Shown here piece after piece: positions 12,343 to 23,400 of a stretch of DNA of 64,000 bases. The stretch comes from Myrica gale (lineage: Eukaryota > Streptophyta > Magnoliopsida > Fagales > Myricaceae). The translations under genes were made by a program, and so were the position numbers. Numbering within the stretch: the stretch's first letter is position 1; the number at the start of each line of letters is the position of its first letter. The stretch covers positions 16,995,501 through 17,059,500 of the forward strand of contig OZ005605.1 in the NCBI GenBank assembly GCA_963930655.1. The letters are read 5' to 3'. The notes beneath the pieces were generated by a model. That model saw nothing but the letters and a program-made list of their open reading frames with translations. It was not told the origin of the DNA and made no database searches.

Positions 12343-12474
12343 TGCCAAAACCTTTTTTTCTTTTTTTTTAGCTGGGTTCTCACAACCTTTTTTTGGGATA
12401 AACTGACTTGAAGTTGAGGTTGGAATAGTTACACATATTATCATGAGAAGTCATTGGTATGCTACCAAAATATT

Positions 12475-12941
12475 TGTTACGTTCTAGTGGGTTTAGGGCG
12501 AATAAGGGTAAAAGGCACTTGCTTGGTATGCTTGGTGATTCGGTGTTGGCAGTCAAGGTTGTCAAGGTTTGCAGAGGAAGTCAGAGAAAGTTTGCGATTT
12601 TGATAGCTCATAGATTCGAGAAGATTGTCCAGGTGGCGGCTTAGTCATGGGTTGGACTCCTTTGTTAGTAGTGGGTTTCAGTCCTTAGTATTATTTAGTA
12701 GTGGGCCTTGAGCCTTTATAGATAGTGAAAGCGGGTCTGGACCTGTAAGTATAATTCCTTATCAATACAGCCCATTTGTGGGTAAAATCTGATTTAGGTG
12801 GTAGTTACGCTTCATTTTGGGGGATCTGAACATTGTAAGACAATTCTTGTAGAAGGTGGCTCGCCCGAATGAGCGTTAATGGGTTCTTGTCCTTTTGAAT
12901 TAAATACAATCAAATAGCATTGCAGTTTACAATCTGTAACA
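12475..12941 (+). repeat. 5' LTR of chromovirus
   Basis: It begins TGTTACGTTC and ends GTAACA (TG...CA), and it is matched along its length by 16991-17471. It is preceded by target duplication ATATT. At 467 bp it is 14 bp shorter than its partner. Confidence 0.93.
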
Positions 12942-12944
12942 AGG

Positions 12945-12956
12945 TGGTATCAGAGC
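12945..12956 (+). promoter_or_regulatory. Primer binding site (initiator Met tRNA)
   Basis: TGGTATCAGAGC starts 3 bp after the 5' LTR. This is the standard sequence complementary to the 3' end of plant initiator methionine tRNA, the primer for minus-strand synthesis in most plant LTR retrotransposons. Confidence 0.92.
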
Positions 12957-12969
12957 AATCGGTTCTGAG

Positions 12970-13890
12970 ATGGCTGAAGGCACTCGCTGGAGTAAAGCGA
13001 CGGAATCCTTGGAGGCTCTCCAAAAATTGCAAGAGCTTTAGCAACTAGATCAACAAGCTCAAGGGCGTCTCATGGAGGAGATGGTAACTCAGCTAGGTAA
13101 TATCAATATGGGGTTGCAGGCGTTACTTAAGTTACAGAATCCTGAGAGATAAGCAAATGTCAGACCTGGGCACAAGAATATTCATCAAAATTGGGAAATG
13201 GGAGGGCTTCATATGAGGCCAGTTAGGCTTGAATTTCCTAGGTTCATTGGGGATGACCCTACTGGGTGGTTGTACAGAGCTAACTATTTTTTTATTCAAT
13301 CAAACTACTACACAACATAAGCTTTTTATGGCTCCACATGGAGGGAAAGACTTTGATCTGGTTTTGGGAAGTGGAAAGATCAGGAGCTATTATCAGTTGG
13401 GAGGCCTTTGAGAGGGCCTTGTTGGTTAGGTTTGGTCCTCAAGCCCATTATGACCCAATGGAGGGATTGGTTAGGTTGAGAGAAACTGGTTATGTGAAAG
13501 AATACACTAACCAATTTGAGGTGTTAGCTAATCGATTGAGGGGATTAGATGAAGCTTACAAGCTGAGTTGTTATTTAAATGAGCTTAAGGATGAGATTTG
13601 ACTCTCTATCAAAATGCTCAATCACAACAATATACAAAAGACATTTTCCTTAGCTAAAATGCAAGATGAGTGTTTATTAGCGGGGAAAAGGATTGACATA
13701 ATTGTACCTAGTAGTTCTTCTTCAACTCCTATTGGGAAAAATTTTCTGGAGTAGTGACGAAACCCAATGTGAGGGTATAGCACATTTCACCACAACGGAT
13801 GAAAGAAAGACGTGAAAAGGGCTATGTTATCATTGTGATTCAAAGTGGAATCCGGGATACAAATGCCCAAATCTGAAGCTGTTTATGGTG
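12970..13890 (+). pseudogene. Chromovirus gag (broken)
   Basis: The frame opens at ATG 12970 (MAEGTRWSKATESLEALQ) and is broken by stops within 60 codons. The capsid region (LEFPRFIGDDPTGWL, then WEAFERALLVRFGP and RLRETGYVKEYTNQFE) is spread over two frames at 13.2-13.6 kb. The knuckle at about 13830 reads CYHCDSKWNPGYKC. The histidine expected before the last cysteine has become tyrosine, so the zinc site is lost. Confidence 0.85.
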
Positions 13891-14069
13891 GAAGGAAGTG
13901 ATGAGTTTGTGGATGATGATAGTAATGTAGTGGGACTTGAAGGAGATGCCATTGTGGAGGAAGTGATTGAGTGTGAGGGCAATAAAGTCAATCCGAACAT
14001 ATCCCTATATACTATTATAAGGTTTGGAACTTCATGAACTATGAGGATAAGGGGCAGATTGAATAACCG

Positions 14070-16804
14070 GTTATACTTATTGATAGCAGGAACACCCACA
14101 ACTTTGTGGATCCCATAGTGGTGACGAAGGTACAAATTTCAATCAATCCTAGGCACAAGCTCACTGTGACAGTAGCCAATAGGGAGAAGATAAGAAGCGA
14201 AGGAGAGACGTGTAATGGAACCATCTCTTGGAATTTTAGGGACCTTAATATGCAATTTTTCCATGATCAACAAAAGGTCTTATTGAAAGGCTTAGTTGCT
14301 TCTCAGTTCAAGCATGACTCAGCCAAACTCAAGTTGATTAAAGGAGAAAGAAGGAGACTTATCATGCAACTAGTGCTGGAAGATGGGAATGGCAGCAAGA
14401 ACATGAAGAATCACCCGAAGGTAGCAGATCTACTGCTGCAATTTGCTAAGGTCTTTGAGGAACCAAGACGGCTACCACCACATAGATCTCATGACCACGC
14501 TATAGTGCTGAAATAAGGGGTGCAACAGGTGAGTGTGAGGCCTTATCGCTACACCCATTTTCAAAAGGACGAGATAGGAAGGATATTATAGGAGTTGTTG
14601 GGTTTGTTGGTGTGTAAGGCAGATGGTAGTTGGTGTCTTTGTGTAGACTACCGGGCTCTCAATAGCGCTACCATTAAGGACAAGTTTCTTATTCCTGTCA
14701 TTGATGAGCTGCTGGAAGAACTTAATGGGGCAATGGTGATTTCTAGACTGGACCTACGTTCGAGTTACCATCAAATTAGAGTGCAGGAAAAGGACATACT
14801 GAAAACTGCATTTCAAACTCACAAATGGCTCTATGAGTTTCATGTGATGCCCTTTGGGCTCACTAATGCCCCTTCGACTTTCTAATCTCTTATGAATGAA
14901 GTCTTTAAACCATATCTGCAAAGGTTTATCCTAGTCTTTTTTGACGATATTCTGGTGTATAGTAGGAGCATGCAAAACCACTTATAATATCTGGAATTGA
15001 CTTTAAGGGTGCTGCAACAGCAACAGCTATTTGCAAAGGTTTTGAAGTGTAGGTTTGCTTTTGAAGAAATCGAGTATTTGGGGCATTTGATATCTGCCCA
15101 AGGAGTGTGCAGATCCTGCAAAACTACATACCATGCAGAGTGGTTCGTTCCCAAGTCACTTAAATCCTTGAGAGTATTTCTTGGGCTCATTGGATAGTAC
15201 AACAAGTTCATCAAGGGGTATGGGTCGATTGCAGCCCCTTTGACCAACCTACTTAAGAAGAATGTATTTTCATAGAATGAAGAAGCCCTAGAAGCATTCT
15301 CTAAACTCAAGAAATTTGTGATTAGTCCACCAGTTCTGACTTTACCCGATTTTACAAAGTTATTTATAATTGAATGTGATGCTTCGGGAAGTGACATTGG
15401 AGTTGTCTTAATGCAGGAAGGCAAACATTTTGCATTTTTCAGCAAAACTTTGAAGGGAAGGATGTTGACTATGTCCACATATGAGAGGGAACTCCTAGCT
15501 TTGGTAAGCACTATACGAAAATGGAGACCTTACCTACTATGACAAACTTTCAAGGTCAAAACTGTCCAACAAAGTTTGAAACACCTTCTAGAGTAGAAGG
15601 AGGATACCCCATTGCAACAAAAGTGGTAACCAACCTCCTTGGTTATGACTTTTTGATGGAGTACAAACAAGGAAAGGATAACAAGGTTGCTGATGCACTC
15701 TCCAAAAAGTTTGAGGAGGAGGTGCTGCACGTGACTCATGATAGCCCAGTTGAGGGGCATGTTGGTTATGAAAAACATACCATAAGGCTAAAAGAGATTT
15801 CTACTGGAAGGGATGAAAAATGAGATTATGAGGTACATCATACAGAGTCAAGTATGGCAGCAAAATAAATATGAAACTATCTTGCCAGTAGGGCTATTAC
15901 ATCCTCTCCCCATACCTCTAAAGCCCTGAACAGATATACCCATGGACTTTATTGAGGGGCTACCAAACTCACAACGGTTTAGTGTTGTCGATGTAGTGAT
16001 GGACAAACTCACGAAGTATAGCCACTTCGTTCCCCCAAAACACCCATACACGACCAAGGTAATGGCTCAAGCTTTTGTTCAACACATTTTCAGGTTGCAT
16101 GGACTCCCATAAACTATAGTTTTAGATTTGGACCTTGTGTTTACTAGTCATTTTTGGCAAGAATTCTTCAAAATTTAGGAGGTTAAACTCAATTTCAGCA
16201 CATCCTATCACCCTTAAACGGATGGACAAACAGAATCAATCAACAAGTGCCTAGAGAGTTATCAAAGGTGCATAACAGGGGACAAACCTAATGGACGGGT
16301 GACCTGGCTAGCAAAGGACAAATGGCATCACAACACAAGCATTAATTTCTCTATAAAAATGACCCCATTTGAAGCTATGTATGGGTTCATACCTCCCCAG
16401 TTTCCTCCATATGAACCAGGCACAACCGCAGTGGAAGCTGTAGACAAACCTTGAGAAGCCGTGACCGATCTTGTCCTTGCTCCGTGAAAACCTCCAAAAA
16501 GCACAATTCGGATGAAAAATATGCTAATTTGAAAAGAAGTGAAAGAGAGTTTCAAGTGGGAGATCAGGTTTACCTGTGTCTTCATCCATACCATCAACTT
16601 TCAGTGAAGCAACGCCATAACCAAAATCTTTCTCCCAGGCTCTATGGCCCCTTTACCATTCTCTCCAAGGTTGGAGCAGCTGCTTACCGCTTAGATTTGC
16701 CCCCGGGGTCCTCTATTCACCCGGTCTTCCATGTGTCCCAACTGAAACCTTATATTGGCACACGATTTTCTCCAACTCCAGGGCTGCCTCCAGTCGATTC
16801 ATAG
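14070..16804 (+). pseudogene. Chromovirus pol (broken): PR-RT-RNaseH-IN-chromodomain
   Basis: Readable parts in order: protease IDSRNTHNFVD (D-S-R instead of the usual D-S-G) at 14.08 kb; RT with [38 protein letters not shown] and the catalytic FFDDILVYS box at 14.6-14.97 kb; RNase H with IECDASGSDIGVVL and YERELLALV at 15.35-15.51 kb; integrase core with MDFIEGLP, VVMDKLTKYSHF, FEAMYGFIPP at 15.94-16.4 kb; and the tail VGDQVYLCLHPYHQ with HPVFHVSQLKPYIG at 16.55-16.77 kb. Chromodomain-like text follows to about 16.95 kb. At least eight stops or frame changes separate these blocks. Confidence 0.9.
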
Positions 16805-16968
16805 GGAGAACTTCATCCTGAGCCAGTCGTAGTGCTGGATCGACATTTCGTGCGTCTAGGCTCTCATCCTGTGACAGCAATTTTGGTCCAATAGCATGGT
16901 AATCCGTCGACGATGCAACCTGGGAGAGGTTGTTTCAACTCCAGCAGGACTTCCCACCTTGCTAGCAA

Positions 16969-16990
16969 GGTGTTTTGAGGGAGGGGGTCT
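16969..16990 (+). promoter_or_regulatory. Polypurine tract of chromovirus
   Basis: A GAGGGAGGGGG run lies directly before the 3' LTR, at the position of the plus-strand primer in LTR retrotransposons. Confidence 0.85.
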
Positions 16991-17471
16991 TGTTACGTTC
17001 TTTTAGGTTTAGGGCGATTAATGGTAAAAAGTGCTTGCTTGGTGTGCTTGGTCATTCGGTGTTGGCAGTCAAGGTTGTCAAGGTTTGCAGAAGGAAGTCA
17101 GAGGAAATTTGTGAGTTAGATAGTTCGTAGATTCGAGAAGATTGTCCAGATGACAGCTTAATCATGGGCTTGACTCCTTTAGACCTTTATGTTAGTAGTG
17201 GGCTTCGTCCTTAGTATTACTTAGTCGTAGGCCTTGAGCCTTTATAGATAGTAAAAGCAGATCTGGACCTGTTAATATGATTCCTTATCAATCCAGCCCA
17301 CATGTGGGTTGCATCTGTTTTAGGTGGCAGTTACACTTCATTTAGGGGATTTGAGCATTGTAAGACAGTTCTTCTAGACGGAGGCTGGCCACCTCGAATG
17401 GGCGTTACCTGGTTCTTGTCCTTTTGAATTAAATACAATCAAATAGCATTGCAGTTTACAATCTATAAACA
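16991..17471 (+). repeat. 3' LTR of chromovirus
   Basis: It begins TGTTACGTTC and ends ATAAACA, followed by ATATT (17472-17476). It aligns along its length with 12475-12941 but with many substitutions and small indels visible by eye, pointing to an old insertion. Confidence 0.93.
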
Positions 17472-17627
17472 ATATTGTTGCACTTGCACATTGTAATAAG
17501 TTGATTGTACATTCAGAAAAACCCACTTAGGAGACAAGGGGCGAGCAGAATAGTTGTTTAGTGGGAAACCCCATAAACTAAAGAGCCCCTGCAGTTGGTG
17601 ACACAATAAAAATTATATTTGAGGTGG

Positions 17628-18700
17628 ACTTTTTTTTTTTAAGCATAACAGCATATATATTAAGATCAGATCAAGGAGGTCGAAAGACCTCGGGGTGCTC
17701 TAAAGGGCGGGCCAGATACTCCGAAGAGCCGGCGTGCCAACGAGCGGACGGACCATAAGGTCCTACAAAGGCCCACAAGGGGCAGATCGGTCTCAGACCG
17801 CAGAAAAGCCACAAATGGCAGATAGCTATTAGGCCTAAAAACAGAGTAAAACCAACAGAAGCCTTAAGCATAGAGGCGATCATAAAAGCTAAACGAGCCC
17901 GAAACAGTGGGGCATACCCAATCGGGAGAAAACACAAAACCAGAACACAACAAGCCCTAAACAATTGGGTAGGCCCAAATGGGATTATTTTGGTTCGGAC
18001 CGGCGGCGGTAGCGGGGGCGACGGCGGCGGAGGTGGCGGCGCGTGGTGGCGGGAAGACGAAATCCACGGCCCAGGAGAGACGGAACAAGCCACAGAGGCC
18101 AGATCCGGGGAGAAAAGCAGGGGCGGAGCATCGGAGCGAGCTTCACGCGCGGCCCCAAGCGCCGGCGCGTCAGATGCACGCGCCGCGCGTGGGGCGCGTG
18201 TGAGGACCTGCGCCGTCGGAATGAAGCCGGAGGAGCGGCGCTTCAACGGGCTCGACGTGCTGATTGCACCCAGCAGGCGCGTGTGATCCGAAAGCCGCTG
18301 AAAATCGCCGTCCGCCGCTTGGAAGCTACCTGCCAAAAACAAACAAAAACCCAACCAAAAGACCACCAACACCGGCCAAACCAACCAGAGGGGAAGAGAA
18401 GGGAGGGGGAAGGAGGAGGGGAAAAGGAAAAAGGAGGAGGGGGGATGAGGGAGCCGGAGCTGCCCCCCTCCTCCGTAAGGGTACTGTCGGTGAGGAGAGA
18501 ACAGAGAGAGAGTTTGGGGGGAAGGAGTGATAGGTTGAGTGGTCCATGCACCAACAATCCCGAGGACCACGAGTTCGTGGTGGAAAAACTGAGACATCAA
18601 TTTGGAAACCGACATCATTGTGAACAGACAAAAATGAGAGAAATGTGGACACATATCATAAAAAAAAGAGACGAAAGACAAATACAGAGTCCACAGTCCA
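17628..18700 (-). mobile_element. GC-rich segment with poly(A)-type end; possible retroposon
   Basis: On the minus strand the segment ends in a run of 11 A (plus-strand T run at about 17630-17641) preceded by an AT-rich tail (ATTAATATATATGCTG). That tail loosely resembles the LINE tails at 26.2 and 27.35 kb. The body at 17.98-18.55 kb is far more GC-rich than its surroundings and purine/pyrimidine-biased. Long open frames exist on both strands here because GC-rich DNA has few stops; none resembles a known protein. No target duplication was found. The 5' limit is approximate. Confidence 0.4.
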
Positions 18701-18980
18701 TCAGTCTGGAAGCGTACATAATCATCTTCATGAAAAAAAATCGGAAAATTGGCAATATGGTCACTAGGTTTATTCCACGCTGACGATTTACTCACTAAAT
18801 TCTATTTTTATTTTTTACTTTATAGTCACTGAGTCCATACCTATGTGACAATTGAGTCCTATCATTCATGTTTCGTCAATTCATTTAATGGAACCCCATG
18901 TCATGCCAGCATTTTAACACGTCAGCTAGATTAGCATGTTAGTTATGAGTTTAATAAAACGTTGCGTTTAGTCATATAAA

Positions 18981-19175
18981 TTAAAATCTCCTCAGGCCAC
19001 TCCTTCGAACGTACCTGTCCAAGCGCCGAGTAAACGGTCGTAATGCACCCAAAACGCCAATTGCGATCTTGTTCCCATCATCAAGAGCTAGACTAAAGAG
19101 TGCACCGCTAGCATGCTCCTGCCCCTCAGGGAATCCCCCCTTCAAAACATCGATCAAAGGAGGAACGATTCCCAT
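18981..19175 (-). pseudogene. ARM-repeat fragment of a plant U-box (PUB) E3 ligase
   Basis: The translation contains [20 protein letters not shown], then [20 protein letters not shown] and GALRP, the typical ARM repeat of PUB38-41-type ubiquitin ligases. It then runs into unrelated sequence ([12 protein letters not shown]). Only about 45 residues are recognisable. It sits inside the Pack-MULE-like element. Confidence 0.8.
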
Positions 19176-19689
19176 TCCTTTGAGCTATATCCATAACAAT
19201 AGGCTAGTACTCATGTGCCCTTGAATTAATCTCCTTCAACGACCACAAAAATTCAACTTTTCCTCCTTCCAGATCCATTCCAACAGCTTTCCGAATCTCA
19301 CAACAGTCTCGATTTTCTTCAAATTGCCCCCATCGTTTTGTTTAGCTGGGCAAACCAATCCGCAATCCATATTTTCACTATGCAGCCAGCAGATGTCAGC
19401 TTGTTCACACTTATTGTCTTCACAACTCCCTGTAGAACAAATTAGCAAACAACCCATTTTGGATCTCAGACCATAAACCCCATGGTAACCAGAACATGCC
19501 CCACGTGCACAAGATTCCAAGAGCCCCTTTAAAACAATGATCCCCGCAGAGAAATAATTTGTTGCAAATAAGATAAAACAGAAACTTAAGGAGAAACTTA
19601 AAAAATGAAAAGAAAAAAAAGTAAAGTGAGTTTGGATATGTGAAACCCACCATCCTGTTTATGTTTCTTTAACGTAATGGATGGGTTTT

Positions 19690-19886
19690 GGGTAGGTCCA
19701 TCGAGGAGTTCTTGCGCCAGCTGAGAATGGTAGATTTGAGGGCGAGGTTAAGGATTACAGAGGAGAAATCGAGCTTGGACAATTCCACCAGAGTGGGTGT
19801 GAAGCCAAGGGCTTGGCAGGCTTGATGACTGGGTCTGCCATGAGAGACCCAGAAATGGTGCTTGAAGGAGACGATGGCTTGGCATG
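19690..19886 (-). pseudogene. U-box fragment of the same captured PUB gene
   Basis: On the minus strand the text reads SGSLMADPV, then (after a degraded stretch) CQALGFTPTLVELSKLDFSS, then LNLALKSTILSWRKNSS. This is the order of the U-box domain in plant PUB proteins. The middle of the domain (the GHTFER-type segment) is deleted. U-box 5' of ARM matches the parent gene order, so both pieces probably come from one capture. Confidence 0.75.
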
Positions 19887-20419
19887 AAACTGTGTTTTCG
19901 CGTTTAGTTTATGCTGTGTTGTTTAGCATTAGAGGCTTTAATTTATATGACTAAACAAAGCGTTTTGTTAAACTCATATATGACGTGTGACACTGATGTA
20001 TTAAAATGCTGACGTAGCATGAAGTTATAATAAACGGATTAGCGGAACATAGACGGTAAGACTCAATCGTCACATGAATATAGATTCGGTGACTATAAAG
20101 TAAAAAAATGAAACCTAATGATTAAATCGTAAGCATGATATAAATTTAGTGGCATATTGCCAATTTCTCAAAAAAAAAACTAGATGTAGAAAATAATCAA
20201 GTCTATCATCATTTGAAAAGCAGCCTTTTCAATAATAAAAATACAACCCATTTCTCGAAGAGAAGCTCATGAGCTAATCAATCAGGTGACTATCAACAGG
20301 GCGACTACAGAACAAAAAACACAATGTACAAGACTGAATAACTGGTATGGCCTGTGCAAAGAATAATCGACTACAGTTTCTAGTTGAGAGGGTAAAACTA
20401 CAACAAAGAAACTAGCACA

Positions 20420-23400
20420 TCAGTAATTCAGCAAGGAGTATTTTATGCGCAGTACAATCTTTCCCTTGTCAACCCCAAGTTTTGCCCCTGTGACCAACCA
20501 ATGACCAGGGGTATCTTGTGGCCCCTTTGACATTTCAGTAAAGTCCACAATTTTTGCAAGTTTTCCAATTTGGATCGACGTATCTTCTTTCTTGTCACCT
20601 GAAAACGATGAAGATGTGCCATCAGGCATCTGTGAACTATAAAGGGGTGACGGGTTGTGATCCCAAACGGACCGCCTGATTGTACAGCCTGGTACTTTAG
20701 AGAAGAGGAGTTTGAGGTGTAACACGTTTTTGGCACCGAAATCCCATACACCAAGCTGAGCCCCTGTGACAATATGAACACCAGAGAGGTCTCCGATACA
20801 AGTCTCAGTGTGCTCAATAGGTGCTGTGCTTACGTGGGAGAAGTTCTTCCACTTGATTGGCTCGAACCAACGACTATCTTGTTCCTCTGGACCCTGCCAC
20901 TTTGGTGCACCAATGGCCACGTGTGCATCCCAATGGGGTTGAAGAATCTTTGGAAGAGACACTAAATGCTGCAAATGGATGGCAAGCCGGTTCTGTTTGC
21001 TACCTTCTAGGCTAAGCCTAAGTCCAGTGACTGGCTTACGGCCAACTGTTACCTGCAATAGCAACATGTTTACACATAGCATGAGAACCTTAAACTAATA
21101 TGTAACTTGGGGAAATAAACACCAGGTATGCCATGGTGATAAAATTTACAGAAAGATATTGATAAGTTCCATGTAAGGAGATATATGTTAGGAGGTGTTG
21201 ACCTCCTGACAGATGTTATCTCTTTTTGCTAATATACTGCTTACTTATCCCCCCCCCCCCCAGAAAAGGAGATAGTCTAACTATGCATTAGCTTTGCACT
21301 TTCGTTCAATAGAACTGCAGGAAGCCAAGAACAAAGACAGGAACTTAACCATCGAAGGAGTTAGAATTCCACGGATGCTATCGAATATTCATAGTCTCTG
21401 TCTCTCTCTGTCTCTTCACATTTTTGTGTTCGAAGGAGTGAGAAGTTTAAGTCACCAAAAATTATAGCCTTTCTGGAGTACAATTGGGAAAAGAAACTTC
21501 TGGCTCCAGTTTTTGAGTTTAACATGAAATATTAAGCACCAGCTCCTCACCACACCTAGGATCTTATCCTTAAGGTGAATTAACACATTCCATGATTTGG
21601 ATAACAGTGATGTCAAACCAGTTAACCCATACATGACAGAGGCACAAACAGAGAAGAAGAAGAAGAAGGGGAAAACAGAAACATAAATGTACTTGTCCAG
21701 GCATTCCTGCTTGTAATTTAGTCTCACCAAATTTTTGGCCCCAGTTACATTTTTATCAGTCTCTCCTTTATATAGGAGTACCAACTGATAAAATGCATTA
21801 CATCTCTGAACAATTGAGGAAGCCAGTTCCAAATTCATTATTTAGTAATCATACCCATACAAAGAGTTTACGGAACAAGGAATAATACCTGATCTGCGCT
21901 CACATAGAGCCTTGGACCCATCAAGCTGAACTGAAGGGAGGAACAAACAGGCTCCTTCCTTTGTAGATTTTGTTCTGGAGCCCAAACTCGAGCAATTTGA
22001 AAATCCAAAAAATATTGTAAATCTTCAATAGGTGGCTTGTCTGGTAAGATGATAACAGATAGCAAAATAATAATCATCAGGAAGGATTTTAAGTAAAACA
22101 ATTTATTCTTAAAAAGAAAATGAATAAGACTGCCACTAAGAAGTCTTCAATGAAATTGCAGTTGGTATTGTTGAGGATATATAGAGCTTTAATTGTCTTA
22201 CAATAATCACAAAGGCAATACATCTAGACGGTAATACAAAGCAAGACTTTTTACCCGAAAAGAAATACAAAACAAAACAAATACCACATTTGACATAACT
22301 GAATGTAAGATCTTTTTCATGCTGTATCATCTCTATGGAATCATTACCCTGTTTAACTCCATCTTATCATGGAATCTATTACTCAAAAATCCGTAAAAAT
22401 ATTTGCAACAGTATGTTGCCCTATCATGAATGCCAGAAACTTTCAGGCTTAGTTGTATTCTAATCAAATCCCTTCTACAAGCTAATGTTTTTGGGTGACT
22501 TTGCCCTGTTGGTTCAACAGGGTTTGATGAAAAGATCTAACCAGGTCAGAGTTCATGATATTCTGAGACATTAGACTGAATAGAGTATCCGTCATGTATA
22601 GATTACATATCAATACATTTTTTTATCATTGTATTATCATTGCTATTATACAAATGAAGGGTGGTATTGCAAAGACTTCCAGTGGCTCCAATCCTTTTCA
22701 CTTCATATCATAGGATTGTCACAATTTTTTATTTTATTTTAATAGGTTTGTGACAAACTTTAGTAGCAACTTTCTGGAAACGAGAAATATAAATTTCAAG
22801 CACATAGATGAGATCTTACACTCTAGATATAACTCAATTGCACGGGCCAAATGCTTTATTCCAGTCACCCCTTCCAGCAGAGAAACAATCGGTGTAAATG
22901 TCATATTAATCACATCTGGTGCCAATTGTACAGTATCTGCCCACTTGATATGATTCTGCTCAAGATCATCGCCTCCTCTCCTCCTGAAAATAACAGTAAC
23001 ATCCTGCAGGAATAGACGTAAATCTTTATAGATTTTTGTTTGCAAATACGCCAAGAGAAGAATTTATGCAATAAAACAGAATGTGAATCAGAGTACAATA
23101 TTTCACCCAAACACATTTCAGAACAAGGCGGCATGATGAAATGAGTTAAAAGTTCCCTGAGGCTACAGGGAATAAATAAAATGTTTCAGGAGAAAAAAGT
23201 CCCAAAGGGAGAAACACTATAAACTGACCTTATCCTTGTATTTTAAGGGGCCAGCACTTGATTGGCTTTTTGAGTCCAGAAACCTCTGGTCCCCAATATC
23301 TTTCAAATAGCTCTCAATGTCCACAGTGGATAAAGGAGATGACTGGTGCTGCCTAATATAAACTACATCTTTTCCACCGATTGTTGCCGATGTAACAACA

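Larger units (their letters stand above)
10813..12384 (-). mobile_element. LTR-like non-coding repeat (family copy 2), possible solo LTR
   Basis: On the plus strand it begins TGTCACGCCCC (10813) and ends TTCTCACA (12384), giving TG...CA ends. It is flanked by GCCTT (10808-10812) and ACCTT (12385-12389), a 5-bp target duplication with one mismatch. The minus strand carries the same ordered blocks as the 3.55-5.7 kb repeat. No gag or pol frame is present. This fits a solo LTR or an LTR-ended non-autonomous element. Its minus-strand 5' part contains two tRNA-like modules (separate entries). Confidence 0.6.
12475..17471 (+). mobile_element. Complete but decayed Ty3/gypsy chromovirus
   Basis: The 4,997-bp element has a 5' LTR (12475-12941), a primer binding site, gag, protease, RT, RNase H, integrase, a chromodomain-like tail, a polypurine tract and a 3' LTR (16991-17471). 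It is flanked by the exact 5-bp duplication ATATT (12470-12474 and 17472-17476). Integrase lies after RNase H, which is Ty3/gypsy order, and the C-terminal tail is chromodomain-like. Numerous stops and frameshifts, a damaged protease active site and clearly diverged LTRs show that it is an old, inactive copy. Confidence 0.95.
18743..20169 (-). mobile_element. Gene-fragment-carrying TIR element (Pack-MULE-like) with U-box/ARM pieces
   Basis: The ends are long inverted repeats of about 250 bp. The left end begins GGAAAATTGGCAATATGG, and the right end is the complement of GAGAAATTGGCAATATG. They stay alignable through TTTACTTTATAGTCAC and GTCATATAAATTAAA, with moderate divergence. The interior has minus-strand fragments of a plant U-box/ARM-repeat gene. 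Long TIRs plus captured host gene pieces fit a Pack-MULE. The flanks are A-rich on both sides, so a 9-bp duplication is possible but not clean. It ends 250 bp downstream of the CAD1-like stop codon. Confidence 0.75.

Noticed and set aside
17671..18795. A 374-codon open frame on the minus strand.
   Set aside because: Proline/serine/arginine-rich, with equally long frames on other strands in the same GC-rich island and no recognisable motif. It also runs into the TIR of the neighbouring element, so it is a composition artefact.
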